This document shows, one piece after another, positions 1-8,919 of a stretch of 64,000 nucleotides of DNA. Within the stretch, counting starts at the first letter, position 1; each line of letters begins with the position of its first letter. A program made the translations under genes and the position numbers. The notes under the pieces are model-generated. The model searched no databases and was not told the DNA's origin. It saw only the letters and a list, made by a program, of their open reading frames with translations. Where the stretch lies: contig CBDFLD010000016.1 in the NCBI GenBank assembly GCA_965249005.1, positions 248,001 to 312,000 on the forward strand, written 5' to 3'. The DNA is from CBDFLD01 sp965249005. GTDB taxonomy: Bacteria; Acidobacteriota; UBA6911.

Positions 1-145
1 GGAGGATTCTGTGGTTTCTTTTATTCACCTGGAATGTGCTCCTTTCGGGATGTCTTGTAAATATATCAAACGCATTTTATCCCGTAACGGCGCACGTTCC
101 AGGGCTTTTCTTCCTCCTCATGCAAAAAATCACGCTGGACTAAGG
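1..145 (-). mobile_element. IS1380-type element (type I), copy 1, partial
   Basis: This is the 5' end of an IS whose body lies left of the window. It matches the terminal 145 bp of the complete copies at 2510-4361 and 47959-49810, apart from a substitution near base 57. Positions 1-28 on the minus strand encode the first nine residues of the same transposase, starting from a GTG codon. Identity to the other copies ends at base 145, followed by TCTAGC, a CTAG-centred target like those of the other two copies. The second target repeat cannot be seen here. Confidence 0.9.
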
Positions 146-337
146 TCTAGCACCCCCGGAATCTGGGTACTTTCCGATACCACACCATTTTCAGATTTAT
201 TCGAAGGGGTCTTCGGTTTGTTGATCCAGGCCGCCTCCGGTACTGCGGGTGGCTGTGGCACTCCCCGAACAAAGCGCTCCGGATGTAGTTTGAATGCTTC
301 CGAGAGGGTGCCCTTACGCACGCGGGTGATGGCTTGG
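146..337 (-). pseudogene. C-terminal remnant of an IS3-type (rve-core) transposase
   Basis: Read on the minus strand, the segment translates without stops to AITRVRKGTLSEAFKLHPER followed by FVRGVPQPPAVPEAAWINKP. The (H/Y)PERFVRG-P-PP-LPEAVWINPP pattern is a familiar end of integrase-core transposases of the IS3/IS481 kind. The fragment is bounded by two other ISs: an IS256-type element cuts its 5' side and an IS1380-type element its 3' side, so no stop codon of its own survives. The family call is from memory of the motif only. Confidence 0.6.
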
Positions 338-1768
338 GAGTGAGTGCTATTGTTAGTTGAAATTCAATGAAAGGAAAGCGGCTCCAAGAGTGGTAGATTT
401 TTGTTTTTGGCGAAAACGAAGTCAACCAATTCTCAAGGAGCCACTATGAAGAAGATTCTACCAAACGGCAATACGTCGAAGCAAAAACGATCGTCAGGCG
501 AGACACGATTTCTCGCAACCAATGATCAGCTCAACGAACTTGATGCACGTATCGAGCTCATCCAAGCGTTGATACCGCTGGGATTGCGAGCCGTCCAGGA
601 CAGCCTTGAAGATGAAGTCAACCACCTCGCTGGGGAGCGCTATAGCCGAGCCGGCGGCGATTCCAACCTTCATCGATGGGGATCGCAAAGGGGTTCAGTG
701 TACCTGACAGATCAGAAGATTCCAGTCCGTGTTCCTCGAGTCCGAGATACTGATCGGAGTTGTGAGGTACGGTTGAGAACATATCGGCGGTTGCAGCAAC
801 CCAGGAATATGGACGAGGGCCTTTTGAAGAAGGTAATCAACGGATTATCGTGTCGCAATTATCGGGAGTGCGCTGAGGCGGTTCCCGAGGCCTTTGGCAT
901 GTCGCCATCGAGCATCTCGCGCCGTACCATCCAAGTGACAGCTCGAAAACTGAAGGAGCTGCAGGAACGATCTCTTGCAGGATACGATTTTGTTGCTCTC
1001 TTTCTGGACGGCAAAAGCTTTGCATCGGAGCAAATCCTGATTGGATTGGGAGTGACCCTCGAGGGTGAGAAGATCATCTTGGGGTTCCTGCAGGCCAGTA
1101 CCGAAAATGAACGAGTGTGTATAGCCTTTCTCCGAGGGCTAATACAAAGAGGGCTTTGCCATGACAAGGGCCTGATGTGCGTTATCGATGGGTCCAAAGG
1201 ATTGCGAAAAGCCGTCCAGGCGGTATTCGGCAACCGGGCGGTCGTGCAGCGCTGCCGATGGCACAAGCGTGAAAATGTATTGTGCTACTTACCCAAGAGC
1301 AAACAGGGAACCTTTCGCAAACGATTGCAGGATGCCTATCAAAAGCCAACCCTGAGAGAGGCAGAAAAAGCGCTTCTAAGGGTCCGAAAAGAACTATCGC
1401 TGCTGAACCAGTCAGCGGCAGCCAGCTTGGATGAGGGTTTCGAAGAGACTCTCACCCTTCACCGGTTGGGCCTGGCAGAGGAACTCCGGGAAAGTTTCTC
1501 TACCACGAATTGTCTCGAGTCCATCAATGCGCAGCTTGGACAAAGAACCGATAAAGTGGATTACTGGAAAAACAGCAACCAATTACATCGCTGGGTAGCT
1601 ACGGCATTGCTTGAGATCGAGCCGAGACTCAGGAAGGTCCGTGGCTATCGGCATCTGCCGAGGTTACGTCGTTCCTTAAAAGCCCGCTTTTCAAAAGCCG
1701 TGGAGGAACGAATTGCGTAAATACCACGGGAGCCGCTCTCCAATTTCAACTAAAAATGGGATTGACTC
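338..1768 (+). mobile_element. IS256-type element (type 1), copy A, complete
   Basis: The ends are defined by where identity with the copy at 44201-45631 stops. Both copies are 1431 bp. The imperfect terminal inverted repeats are about 27 bp, each beginning GAGT and sharing TTAGTTGAAATT at their inner side. Unlike copy B there is no 8-bp target duplication: the left flank reads TGGCTTGG and the right flank GGTGGACC. The left flank is a transposase remnant and the right flank is the middle of a secreted-protein gene. The locus has therefore been rearranged since insertion, or the IS mediated an adjacent deletion. Confidence 0.92.
446..1720 (+). CDS. IS256/Mutator-family transposase (type 1, copy A)
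   Basis: A 424-residue DDE transposase that moves the surrounding IS. The ATG at 446 is preferred over an in-frame TTG at 401 because AGGAG lies just upstream. The acidic residues are placed as expected for the family: D188 in LFLDGKSF, D248 in CVIDGSKG and E358 in TNCLESIN. The RCRWHKREN motif between the second D and E is typical of Mutator-type enzymes. It differs from copy B at about five residues, clustered around residues 205-235 (for example CIAFLRGLIQ here, CTDFLRGLLQ in B). The frame is intact and probably active. Confidence 0.93.
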   Translation: MKKILPNGNTSKQKRSSGETRFLATNDQLNELDARIELIQALIPLGLRAVQDSLEDEVNHLAGERYSRAGGDSNLHRWGSQRGSVYLTDQKIPVRVPRVRDTDRSCEVRLRTYRRLQQPRNMDEGLLKKVINGLSCRNYRECAEAVPEAFGMSPSSISRRTIQVTARKLKELQERSLAGYDFVALFLDGKSFASEQILIGLGVTLEGEKIILGFLQASTENERVCIAFLRGLIQRGLCHDKGLMCVIDGSKGLRKAVQAVFGNRAVVQRCRWHKRENVLCYLPKSKQGTFRKRLQDAYQKPTLREAEKALLRVRKELSLLNQSAAASLDEGFEETLTLHRLGLAEELRESFSTTNCLESINAQLGQRTDKVDYWKNSNQLHRWVATALLEIEPRLRKVRGYRHLPRLRRSLKARFSKAVEERIA

Positions 1769-2508
1769 GGTGGACCAATGCAGATCACCCGACCGAGAGT
1801 ACTCCGGGTGATCCCGGTACGCTCCCACCAGGGGCCAGCGCCAATGATGCGGACCTCGACTTCACAGGCACCATGATGCCCCCTCCGGGCTCCGGGGCAC
1901 CCGCGCTGAGCGAAGACGAAAAGATTACCTTCGCCCGCTGGGTAGACCTGGGCTGTCCCATCAGCTCCAAGGACCCCATCCTACAAACCATGGGCTGGTT
2001 TACCGACGCGTTGAAACCCACGTTGACGCTGGCTTCACCCAGAGCCGGAAGCAACTCTCTATCCTTGAGTGCGATTCAGATCGGCATGTTCGATTCTTAC
2101 TCCGGATTGAACCCGGGCTCTTTGTCCGTGACGGCCAACTTCCCCGTCAACGGACAATCTCCTGGAGCGGAGCTTGCTCCGTTGTTTGTTGAAACGGGGG
2201 ATCAGATTTGGTCGCTGCAGCTTTCCTCGCCTATCACCGATCTCGCCGAAGGAGAGCTGTTCGTGAAGGTCGCGGACCAACAGGGCAATATCACATCGAT
2301 CGAAAGAAGCTTCACGATCCTCGGCAGTGGGGGCTGCGACATCACCGGCGACGGCCAGATCGACGTTTTGGACCTGCAACAGCTGATCAACGCCGTCTTG
2401 ACGGGTTCTCTTTCCCTGGCGTACGACATAAACGGAGACGGTAGCGTCAACGTGGGCGACCTCCAGAGCCTCGCGAACGTGATCCTCGGCCTTACCGGCT
2501 GTCCCTAG
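1769..2508 (+). pseudogene. Dockerin-bearing secreted protein, 5'-truncated
   Basis: This is the C-terminal part of a larger exported protein, decapitated by the IS256-type element. The surviving residues include a segment PPPGSGAPALSEDEKITFAR followed by WVDLGCPI. It resembles the cytochrome-like tail (MPPP-x-LS-x-EE-x-RWID-G) of planctomycete and acidobacterial redox proteins. A beta-rich domain follows, then two dockerin-type calcium repeats, DITGDGQIDVLDLQQL and DINGDGSVNVGDLQSL, ending GLTGCP like the metalloprotease at 17746-19701. The stop codon TAG (2506-2508) sits inside the CCTAGA target of the next IS, so the C-terminus is native. Host-coded ATG codons upstream of 1769 are lost. 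Confidence 0.8.
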
Positions 2509-2509
2509 A

Positions 2510-4361
2510 CCTTAGTCCAGCGTGATTTTTTGCATGAGGAGGAAGAAAAGCCCTGGAACGTGCGCCGTTACGGGATAAAATGCGTTTGATATACTTACAA
2601 GACATCCCGAAAGGAGCACATTCCAGGTGAATAAAAGAAACCACAGAATCCTCCTCCGAGACAAGCAAAATCTTACACGCCGGTTGGAAAGAAATCAGTT
2701 TGAGGACCGGTCCGATCCTATGTTCAAGGACTCCAACACCTACTACGAGATCGCCGAGAGAACGCGCGCCATCGGATCTGGTGGTATCGGAGCCATTCAC
2801 AAGCTCGTGTGTAAGCTTGGATTGGACAAAGATATCAACAGAAACATCGTTTTGCTCAAGTACCACTTTCCTTACTGGGAATCCGATCATGTACTGAACA
2901 TCGCATACAACGTCTTGTCGGGTGGAACCTGTCTCGAAGATATCGAGCGGTTGCGCCAGGATGAGACCTACATGAACGGACTGGGAGCCGAGAGGATTCC
3001 GGATCCCACGACGGCTGGAGATTTCCTCCGTCGTTTCGATGAGGATTGGATCTTCGGACTTCAGGAAACCATCAATGAAACCCGAACCAAGGTGTGGAAG
3101 TTGCAGGATGCTTCCTTCCGGAAGGAGGCCATCATCGACGTGGACGGGACCGTCGCCGGAACCTTGGGGGAATGCAAGGAAGGAATGGACATTGCCTACA
3201 ACGGGATCTGGGGTTACGCACCGTTGATCGTGACCTTGGCCAATACGAATGAGGTCCTCTATCTGATGAATCGGCCGGGCAACCGTCCCTCTTCCGACGG
3301 AGCGGCCGAGTGGATGGACCGGGCAATCGATCTGGTGTCGTCGGTGTTTACGAAGGTCTGGCTTCGGGGCGACACGGATTTCTCGCTGACGAGAAACTTC
3401 GATCGCTGGGACGAGCGGGTTGGTTTTGTCTTTGGTTATGACGCCAAGCCGAACCTGGTCGGGATGGCCGATGCCCTGCCGGAGAGACAATGGAAACCGC
3501 TCGAGCGGCCTCCTCGTTATGAGGTCAAGAGCGAAGAACGGCGCCGTCCGGAAAACGTCAAAGAACAAGTAATCAAGGAGAGAGAATTCAAGAACATCCG
3601 CCTGCAGAGCGAGCAGGTCGCCGAGTTTGACTATCGTCCCGGACACTGTAAGAAAACCTATCGCATGGTTGTGGTTCGGAAGAACCTCACGATCGAAAAG
3701 GGGGAGCACCGGCTGTTTGATGAGGTCCGGTACTTCTTCTACATCACCAACGATCGGGAGATGACGATGGGAGAAGTGGTCCTTTTTGCCAACGATCGCT
3801 GCAACCAGGAAAACGTCATCGGTCAGCTCAAGAGTGGAGTGAACGCCTTGAGGATGCCTTCGGACAGTCTGGTATCGAACTGGGCCTACATGGTCATCGC
3901 ATCGCTGGCGTGGAATCTGAAGGCCTGGTATGGCCTGGTGACGCAGGCGCCGACAGTACGTCGTGATATCTTGAGGATGGAGTTCAAACGCTTCCTGGTG
4001 AACTTTGTGCAAATACCCTGTCAGATTGTAAGAACCGGTCGTCGCCTCGTTTACAGGATATTGGCCTATAGCAAGCATCTCGAAACCTTTTTGGCGACGT
4101 TCGACTATATCAGGCAACTCAGGTTTACTTGAAGGCGCCTCGCCGGCGGGTGAGCCCGTACCCCCGGCGGAGCAAGAGTGGCGGGCGAAAGGAAGGGCAT
4201 AACAGAGACAAACAAGATCAAGTGATCCAGACAACCAATGGAAGGTTTGTCTCTTGTGTTTCTCTTTGCTTTCCCTGTTACGCACAAGGAGCTGAAATCC
4301 ACGAGATATTCGGAAAAGGCAAACGATTTTCCGAGCGAGCTCATACCTCGCTTATTTTGGG
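2510..4361 (+). mobile_element. IS1380-type element (type I), copy 2, complete
   Basis: An 1852-bp element flanked by a perfect 6-bp repeat CCTAGA at 2504-2509 and 4362-4367. Its ends are CCTTAGTCCAGCG (left) and, read inward from the right, CCCAAAATAAGCG; the terminal inverted repeats are weak. The copy at 47959-49810 has the same length and the same CCTAGA duplication. Removing the IS and one repeat joins the dockerin gene stop directly to the hairpin at 4369-4421. Confidence 0.95.
2627..4132 (+). CDS. IS1380-family transposase (type I, copy 2)
   Basis: A 501-residue DDE transposase beginning at GTG 2627 with AAAGGAG about 10 bases upstream. Likely catalytic residues are D173 in DVDGT, D251 in GDTDFS and E395 in NQENVIGQLKSG. 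The YFFYITN and CNQEN-IGQLKSG blocks are typical of IS1380 transposases, in which the final E lies in a long C-terminal domain. The protein appears identical to that of the copy at 48188-49693, which implies recent movement or gene conversion. A stop-free antisense frame almost as long is a by-product and is not annotated. Confidence 0.94.
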   Translation: MNKRNHRILLRDKQNLTRRLERNQFEDRSDPMFKDSNTYYEIAERTRAIGSGGIGAIHKLVCKLGLDKDINRNIVLLKYHFPYWESDHVLNIAYNVLSGGTCLEDIERLRQDETYMNGLGAERIPDPTTAGDFLRRFDEDWIFGLQETINETRTKVWKLQDASFRKEAIIDVDGTVAGTLGECKEGMDIAYNGIWGYAPLIVTLANTNEVLYLMNRPGNRPSSDGAAEWMDRAIDLVSSVFTKVWLRGDTDFSLTRNFDRWDERVGFVFGYDAKPNLVGMADALPERQWKPLERPPRYEVKSEERRRPENVKEQVIKEREFKNIRLQSEQVAEFDYRPGHCKKTYRMVVVRKNLTIEKGEHRLFDEVRYFFYITNDREMTMGEVVLFANDRCNQENVIGQLKSGVNALRMPSDSLVSNWAYMVIASLAWNLKAWYGLVTQAPTVRRDILRMEFKRFLVNFVQIPCQIVRTGRRLVYRILAYSKHLETFLATFDYIRQLRFT

Positions 4362-4368
4362 CCTAGAC

Positions 4369-4421
4369 CGGCCACCAATTTCCGCGGCCAGCCCTCAGCG
4401 AGGGACTGGCTAGCGGCCGGT
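4369..4421 (+). terminator. GC-rich hairpin, original 3' end of the dockerin gene
   Basis: GCCAGCCCTC and GAGGGACTGGC form an almost perfect stem with an AGC loop. An outer CCGGCC/GGCCGG pairing brackets it. If the IS1380-type insertion is undone, this structure starts a few bases after the dockerin gene stop codon. No U-run follows, so intrinsic terminator activity is uncertain; it may instead protect the mRNA 3' end. Confidence 0.4.
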
Positions 4422-4598
4422 AGAGCGTGGGAAAAGAAACTACGCGCTAACACCGTGCGAGACGGAATCTCGTGTATCCCTGCAGAGCCAGATCCGATGA
4501 CATTGTCCCAGGGGCTGTTGAAGCTGTCGTCGGGGATCTTTCGTGGGTCTGCCGGAGGCTCCCGCGGCCTTCGTCCTCGAGTAATTCACCCATATGAG

Positions 4599-4629
4599 TT
4601 GAGTTTTCTCTCTCTGTCTGTTCTATAAT
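4599..4629 (+). promoter_or_regulatory. Putative sigma-70 type promoter of the Na/Pi symporter operon
   Basis: A perfect TATAAT at 4624-4629 is preceded by TTGAGT at 4599-4604, with a long 19-base spacer. The -10 box lies about 70 bases before the symporter start codon. The rest of 4422-4700 shows no convincing gene. Confidence 0.45.
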
Positions 4630-4700
4630 GCCGGCCTGTGCCTACTGCGGCAATATCGTATTCGGAGTACCCGTAGTCGCTTAGAAACCCCGGTGAGAGT

Positions 4701-5864
4701 GTGAACGCAGGCGTAGATTCCGACGACCAAGGCTTGCCCCCGTGGCAGCGAGCATTGTTGCTGATCATTCTGCTCTTTGTGTTCTTGGTCGGAGTCAAGG
4801 GTCTAGGGGACGGCTTCAAGCTAATGGGGCGGGACCTGCTCGAGTCCTTTTTCAGAGCTACCAACAATCCCTTCATCGGACTCATGATCGGCATTCTGGC
4901 AACAACCCTGGTACAGAGTTCGTCCGTCACGACTTCGATGGTGGTGGGGCTCGTCGCCGCGCCGGAAAGCCCTCTCCCAGTGTCAAACGCGGTGCCCATG
5001 ATCATGGGAGCCAACATCGGCACTACCGTCACCAACACGATGGTTTCGTTGGCCCACATGGCACGAAAGGACGAATTCGAGCGTGCGTTTTCGGTGGCGA
5101 CCTGCCACGACTTCTTCAACTACCTGACGGTTGCTCTCCTTCTGCCCTTGGAGCTGTACACGGGCTACCTGCAAAAGACTGCGAGATTTATCGCCGCGCT
5201 CCTTGTCGACTCGGAAGCGTCTTACTCCTTTGAAAGCCCACTCGCCCGTGTTCTCAAATCGGCTCTCCTCCCCGTAAAGAGTGTGGCGGGCACCCTATCG
5301 GACTCGCCGCCGATACAGGGGACGGTCATCGTTGTCTCGAGTGGCGTACTCATCCTTCTATCGCTGTATTTCTTGGTCCGGGTCATGCGCTCGGCCGTGG
5401 GAGATCGGGTCGCACTCTTTATCACTCAGTATCTGGATCGGAGCGTGATCATCGCCATGGTTTTCGGCGCCGCGGCGACGATCATGGTGCAATCCAGCTC
5501 GATTACGACTTCGTTGCTCGTCCCACTGGCCGGCGCCGGAATCATCACCTTGACGCAAGCGTTTCCCATCACACTGGGAGCAAACATGGGCACGACAATA
5601 ACCGCCCTCCTGGCGTCGGTAGCAGCCTCGGGGCCCAATGCCCACGCCGGCATTGTTATCGCCCTGGTGCACAGCCTGTTCAACCTCACCGGGATTCTGA
5701 TGATCTATCCATCGGAGTGGGTACGCAGGATTCCGTTGTCGGCAGCTCAGGCCTTGGCCAGAGTTGCCGTCCGATCGCGGCGATGGGCCCTGATCTACGT
5801 TGCCGTTCTTTTTTATGGAGTTCCGGCCCTGTTCGCCCTCTTAAACCAGCTTTTTCCATGGTGA
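4701..5864 (+). CDS. Na+/phosphate cotransporter family protein
   Basis: A 387-residue inner-membrane protein of the Na/Pi-II (NptA/SLC34-like) family, expected to couple sodium entry to phosphate transport. The diagnostic inverted-repeat signature appears twice: QSSS at residues 72-75 (TLVQSSSVTTSMV) and 264-267 (MVQSSSITTSLLV). Each is followed by a conserved GANIGTT or GANMGTT block. Eight or so hydrophobic segments are visible. The start is GTG. A PhoU-domain gene follows after 15 bases, so the usual transporter-regulator pair is encoded as two genes rather than one fused protein. Confidence 0.9.
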   Translation: MNAGVDSDDQGLPPWQRALLLIILLFVFLVGVKGLGDGFKLMGRDLLESFFRATNNPFIGLMIGILATTLVQSSSVTTSMVVGLVAAPESPLPVSNAVPMIMGANIGTTVTNTMVSLAHMARKDEFERAFSVATCHDFFNYLTVALLLPLELYTGYLQKTARFIAALLVDSEASYSFESPLARVLKSALLPVKSVAGTLSDSPPIQGTVIVVSSGVLILLSLYFLVRVMRSAVGDRVALFITQYLDRSVIIAMVFGAAATIMVQSSSITTSLLVPLAGAGIITLTQAFPITLGANMGTTITALLASVAASGPNAHAGIVIALVHSLFNLTGILMIYPSEWVRRIPLSAAQALARVAVRSRRWALIYVAVLFYGVPALFALLNQLFPW

Positions 5865-5879
5865 CAATAGGAGGTTGCC

Positions 5880-6554
5880 GTGTTTCGAGAACTGCTCAGC
5901 ATACTTCGCCCTGGAAATCCCTTGAGCGCGATGGCGCATAATTTTTCGGAGATGCTACGGCTGACCTGCGAAATGTGTAAGAAGGCAGGGGATATCTACT
6001 TCCACAAGTCGGCCACGCTGGACGATCGGGACGACATCTATCAGAAGGACGTTCGCGTGAACAAGCTCGAACGAACGATCCGAAAGCAGGTCGTTGCCCA
6101 TCTGTCCTCAGGGCGGAACACGCCCGATCTTCCCTACTGTTTGCTTCTGATGACACTGGTGAAGGACATCGAACGAGTGGGAGACTACGCCAAAAATCTG
6201 AGCGAGGTGGTCGACATCTATTCGGGTCCGTTGCCGGAAGACGAGTTCCTGGGAGAGCTCACCGAGATTCGTGAGGGTGTCGAAGAGGCCTTCGCAGCGG
6301 TGGCGGAAGTATTCGACAGCTCCGACCGGGACCGAGCCATGGACCTGATTCGCCAAGGGAAAGACTCCGCCAAGCGCGCGGACGAATTGTTGGCCAGCGT
6401 TGCCCGTTCAAATCATAAGGCGGGAGAGACCGCGGCCATCGTGCTGGGAGCGCGTTATTACAAACGCATCGGCGGTCATGTATTGAATCTGCTGACGAGC
6501 GTCGTCATGCCGCTACACAAGGTCGACTATTACGACGAGGACGAGATTCAGTAA
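5880..6554 (+). CDS. PhoU-domain protein
   Basis: A 224-residue helical cytoplasmic protein starting at GTG with GGAGG upstream. It contains the PhoU-type helical pattern with acidic metal-binding stretches (LVKDIERVGDYAKNLSEV, residues about 98-115), characteristic of PhoU and of the C-terminal domain of NptA-like proteins. It lies directly behind the Na/Pi symporter gene and probably modulates phosphate uptake through it. It is shorter at the second half than a canonical two-repeat PhoU. Confidence 0.85.
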   Translation: MFRELLSILRPGNPLSAMAHNFSEMLRLTCEMCKKAGDIYFHKSATLDDRDDIYQKDVRVNKLERTIRKQVVAHLSSGRNTPDLPYCLLLMTLVKDIERVGDYAKNLSEVVDIYSGPLPEDEFLGELTEIREGVEEAFAAVAEVFDSSDRDRAMDLIRQGKDSAKRADELLASVARSNHKAGETAAIVLGARYYKRIGGHVLNLLTSVVMPLHKVDYYDEDEIQ

Positions 6555-6619
6555 CGCCACTCGTGCAGGTCAGCCCGGATTGGTTTGCACCTGTCGGCTC
6601 CCGGCCCCCACCCAGGGAT

Positions 6620-7411
6620 TTACCCTTCGCTGCCCAAAAACTCTATCAGGATCCGGTTGAACGCATCTGCCTGCTCGATGTTGCACAGGTGAGAAGCCGA
6701 AGGAATCACTTCGAGCCTGGAACCGGCAATTCGCTCTTGAATCTCCCGTGCCACGGACACCGGCGTCCCGGGGTCCTGCTCGCCGACAACAACGAGAGTC
6801 CGGGCAGCAATCGATTTCAGACGCTCGGTGAGGTGCAACCCAGCAATCGCACGGCAGCATCCGCGGTACCCACGAGGGGATGTGACCCGAAGCAGGGCGC
6901 GGATCCGATCGACGGTCTCTGTCTGTGCCGCGCGAAAAGGCGGAGTAAACCAACGTTCGATTGTCGGCTCCACCATCGGCTCCATCCCTTGACTCTCGAC
7001 GATCCGGATACGTTCATCCCAGATGGGTTTCGCCGAGGCCGGAATCGAACTGGTCGTGTCGCATAGGCTCAGGCTCAGCAGACAATAGGGTGCCCTCAAA
7101 GCCAGCGCCTGTCCGATCATGCCCCCCATCGACAGACCGACGAAGTGCATTCGGCGAATATCCAGGAATTCCAGTAGCGAGAGGAGGTCCTCGGCCAAAC
7201 CGTCCAGAGAATACGGCCCGGCGGGATCATCGGAAGCTCCGTGTCCGCGAGTGTCGTATCTCAGCACTCGATAGTTTTGCTCGAGCACTTGGACCTGAGG
7301 ATCCCACATCGTCAAGTCCGTCCCAAGCGAGTGGCTCAACGCGACGACGGGACCGGACGAGTCCCCTTCGATCTTGTAGTGAATCTCGCGCCCGCGAATC
7401 GTTGCCTTCAT
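6620..7411 (-). CDS. pcaD: Alpha/beta hydrolase, 3-oxoadipate enol-lactonase-like
   Basis: A 263-residue alpha/beta hydrolase. The ATG at 7411 has GGGGAGG four bases upstream and gives the usual family N-terminus; a longer frame to 7525 is unlikely to be used. The catalytic triad is S94 in the nucleophile elbow GLSMGG, D213 in GEQDPGTP and H241 in SASHL. RYDTRGHGAS is the typical strand/loop of PcaD and related hydrolases. PcaD opens beta-ketoadipate enol-lactone in aromatic degradation. No other pca gene is nearby, so the exact substrate is uncertain. Confidence 0.75.
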   Translation of the reverse strand: MKATIRGREIHYKIEGDSSGPVVALSHSLGTDLTMWDPQVQVLEQNYRVLRYDTRGHGASDDPAGPYSLDGLAEDLLSLLEFLDIRRMHFVGLSMGGMIGQALALRAPYCLLSLSLCDTTSSIPASAKPIWDERIRIVESQGMEPMVEPTIERWFTPPFRAAQTETVDRIRALLRVTSPRGYRGCCRAIAGLHLTERLKSIAARTLVVVGEQDPGTPVSVAREIQERIAGSRLEVIPSASHLCNIEQADAFNRILIEFLGSEG

Positions 7412-7556
7412 GTGCCTCCCCGGTCCGTTGCACCATATCTTACTAGAATCCCGCTTTGGACAAGGGGAAGAAGTGAAACCCCAACCGTGCGAGATGATGA
7501 CACGAGTTGAAGTTTCTGTTTTCAATCCAGAACTCCTCGCGTAGTATACAGGTGCA

Positions 7557-8774
7557 ATGCGAATTCCCTACAAGTCCCTGACATTTTGGATCTTCTTTGG
7601 CTGGTTCGCGGGAATCGGCGCCGGCTGGTTGATGGGGGACGCCATTGTTCCGCTTGCTGGAACCCTCTCGAACTTGTTCCTGAAGCTGCTCCGCATGACC
7701 ATCATGCCGCTGATCATCGCCTCGATCACCTCCGGGGTAATCTCCGTCGGAGACCGGAGCAATCTGGGCATCCTGGGCGCGAAAACATTCGGCTACTACA
7801 TGATGACCAGCCTCATTGCCATCTTGACGGGTCAAGTGCTCGTCAACATCTTCAAACCCGGGGTGGGCTCCACGATTCAGCTCGATGAGACACCCGACAA
7901 AATCGCGGCTGTAGAGCAAAGTTTCTCGGAAATACTGTACGGCCTCATCCCGGAGAACCCATTTCAGGCGATGGCCGACGGACAAGTCCTGCCGATGATT
8001 TTTTTCTGCATCCTGCTCGGCTATTTCATCACCCGGCTGGACGCGGGACACAAGCAGACCCTGTCGAGTCTCATCAATGGATTCTTCGATGTCATGATGA
8101 AGATGGTAGGCTTCATCATCTGGTCCGCCCCCATCGGTGTTTTCGGTATCAATGCAAAAATCGTGGCCACCACCGGCTTTGAGTCCTTCGTTTCGTTGGG
8201 CTACTACTTTGTCGTTGTCGTTGTTGGACTCGGCATCCATGCCTTTCTGACGCTGCCGCTTCTGATGCGCCTGCTTACGCGGAAAAACCCGTTCCATCAC
8301 TTCATGGGAATGGCCTCGCCCATGATCATGGCGTTCTCGACCAGCTCTTCGGTCGTGACGCTTCCCTTGACCATGAAAGCTGTCACGGAGAACTCGAAGG
8401 TCTCGAAGAAGATTGCTTCTTTTGTCCTGCCTATCGGGGCGACGGTCAACATGGATGGAACCGCGCTCTACGAGTGCGTGGCCGTCGTCTTCATTGCACA
8501 GGTATACGGATTCGAGCTAACCCTGACATCCCAACTGCTCATCGTGGCAACTGCTCTGTTGGCGTCGATCGGGGCTGCCGGAGTCCCGATGGCAGGATTG
8601 GTCATGCTCTCCATTATCCTGCGAGCCGTCGGGCTGCCGCTCGAGGGAGCCGCGATCATTCTGGCGGTGGATCGCGTCCTCGATATGTTTCGTACGACCG
8701 TCAACGTGCTGAGTGACTCATTCGGCGCGGTCATCCTCGCGAAGCTCGAAGGGGAGTCGGTGCTGGAGCGATAA
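7557..8774 (+). CDS. Dicarboxylate/amino acid:cation symporter (DAACS family)
   Basis: A 405-residue inner-membrane transporter of the GltP/DctA/SLC1 family, importing glutamate, aspartate or C4-dicarboxylates with Na+ or H+. The serine-rich hairpin STSSSVVTLP occurs around residues 262-272. The substrate and sodium motif NMDGT is at residues 298-302, and a late block near AVDRVLDMFRTTVNV is also diagnostic. It is transcribed divergently from the PcaD-like gene, and the 145-base gap presumably holds both promoters. The length is normal. The substrate cannot be assigned from sequence alone. Confidence 0.9.
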   Translation: MRIPYKSLTFWIFFGWFAGIGAGWLMGDAIVPLAGTLSNLFLKLLRMTIMPLIIASITSGVISVGDRSNLGILGAKTFGYYMMTSLIAILTGQVLVNIFKPGVGSTIQLDETPDKIAAVEQSFSEILYGLIPENPFQAMADGQVLPMIFFCILLGYFITRLDAGHKQTLSSLINGFFDVMMKMVGFIIWSAPIGVFGINAKIVATTGFESFVSLGYYFVVVVVGLGIHAFLTLPLLMRLLTRKNPFHHFMGMASPMIMAFSTSSSVVTLPLTMKAVTENSKVSKKIASFVLPIGATVNMDGTALYECVAVVFIAQVYGFELTLTSQLLIVATALLASIGAAGVPMAGLVMLSIILRAVGLPLEGAAIILAVDRVLDMFRTTVNVLSDSFGAVILAKLEGESVLER

Positions 8775-8919
8775 TGAAGCCGCGCGCGGACTTACCGAAA
8801 CCGAGCTCGGCCGCCTAGACGGATCCCGACTTTTAAAAGACTCTCTCTCATTCCAACCAATGCCCCAAGGATTTGCGGTTAAACCTGATAGAATGCCGCG
8901 ACATTCTCGGGGGCCTGAC

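Noticed and set aside
2492..4285. Long open frame (about 597 codons) antisense to the type I transposase, with a 616-codon equivalent at 48035-49885
   Set aside because: It mirrors an intact transposase with clear DDE motifs; the antisense translation has no family features and its ends differ between copies because it runs into the flanks.
1..4367. Composite transposon formed by IS1380-type copies 1 and 2 around the dockerin fragment
   Set aside because: Copy 2 has its own perfect target duplication, so it inserted alone; the other end of copy 1 is outside the window.
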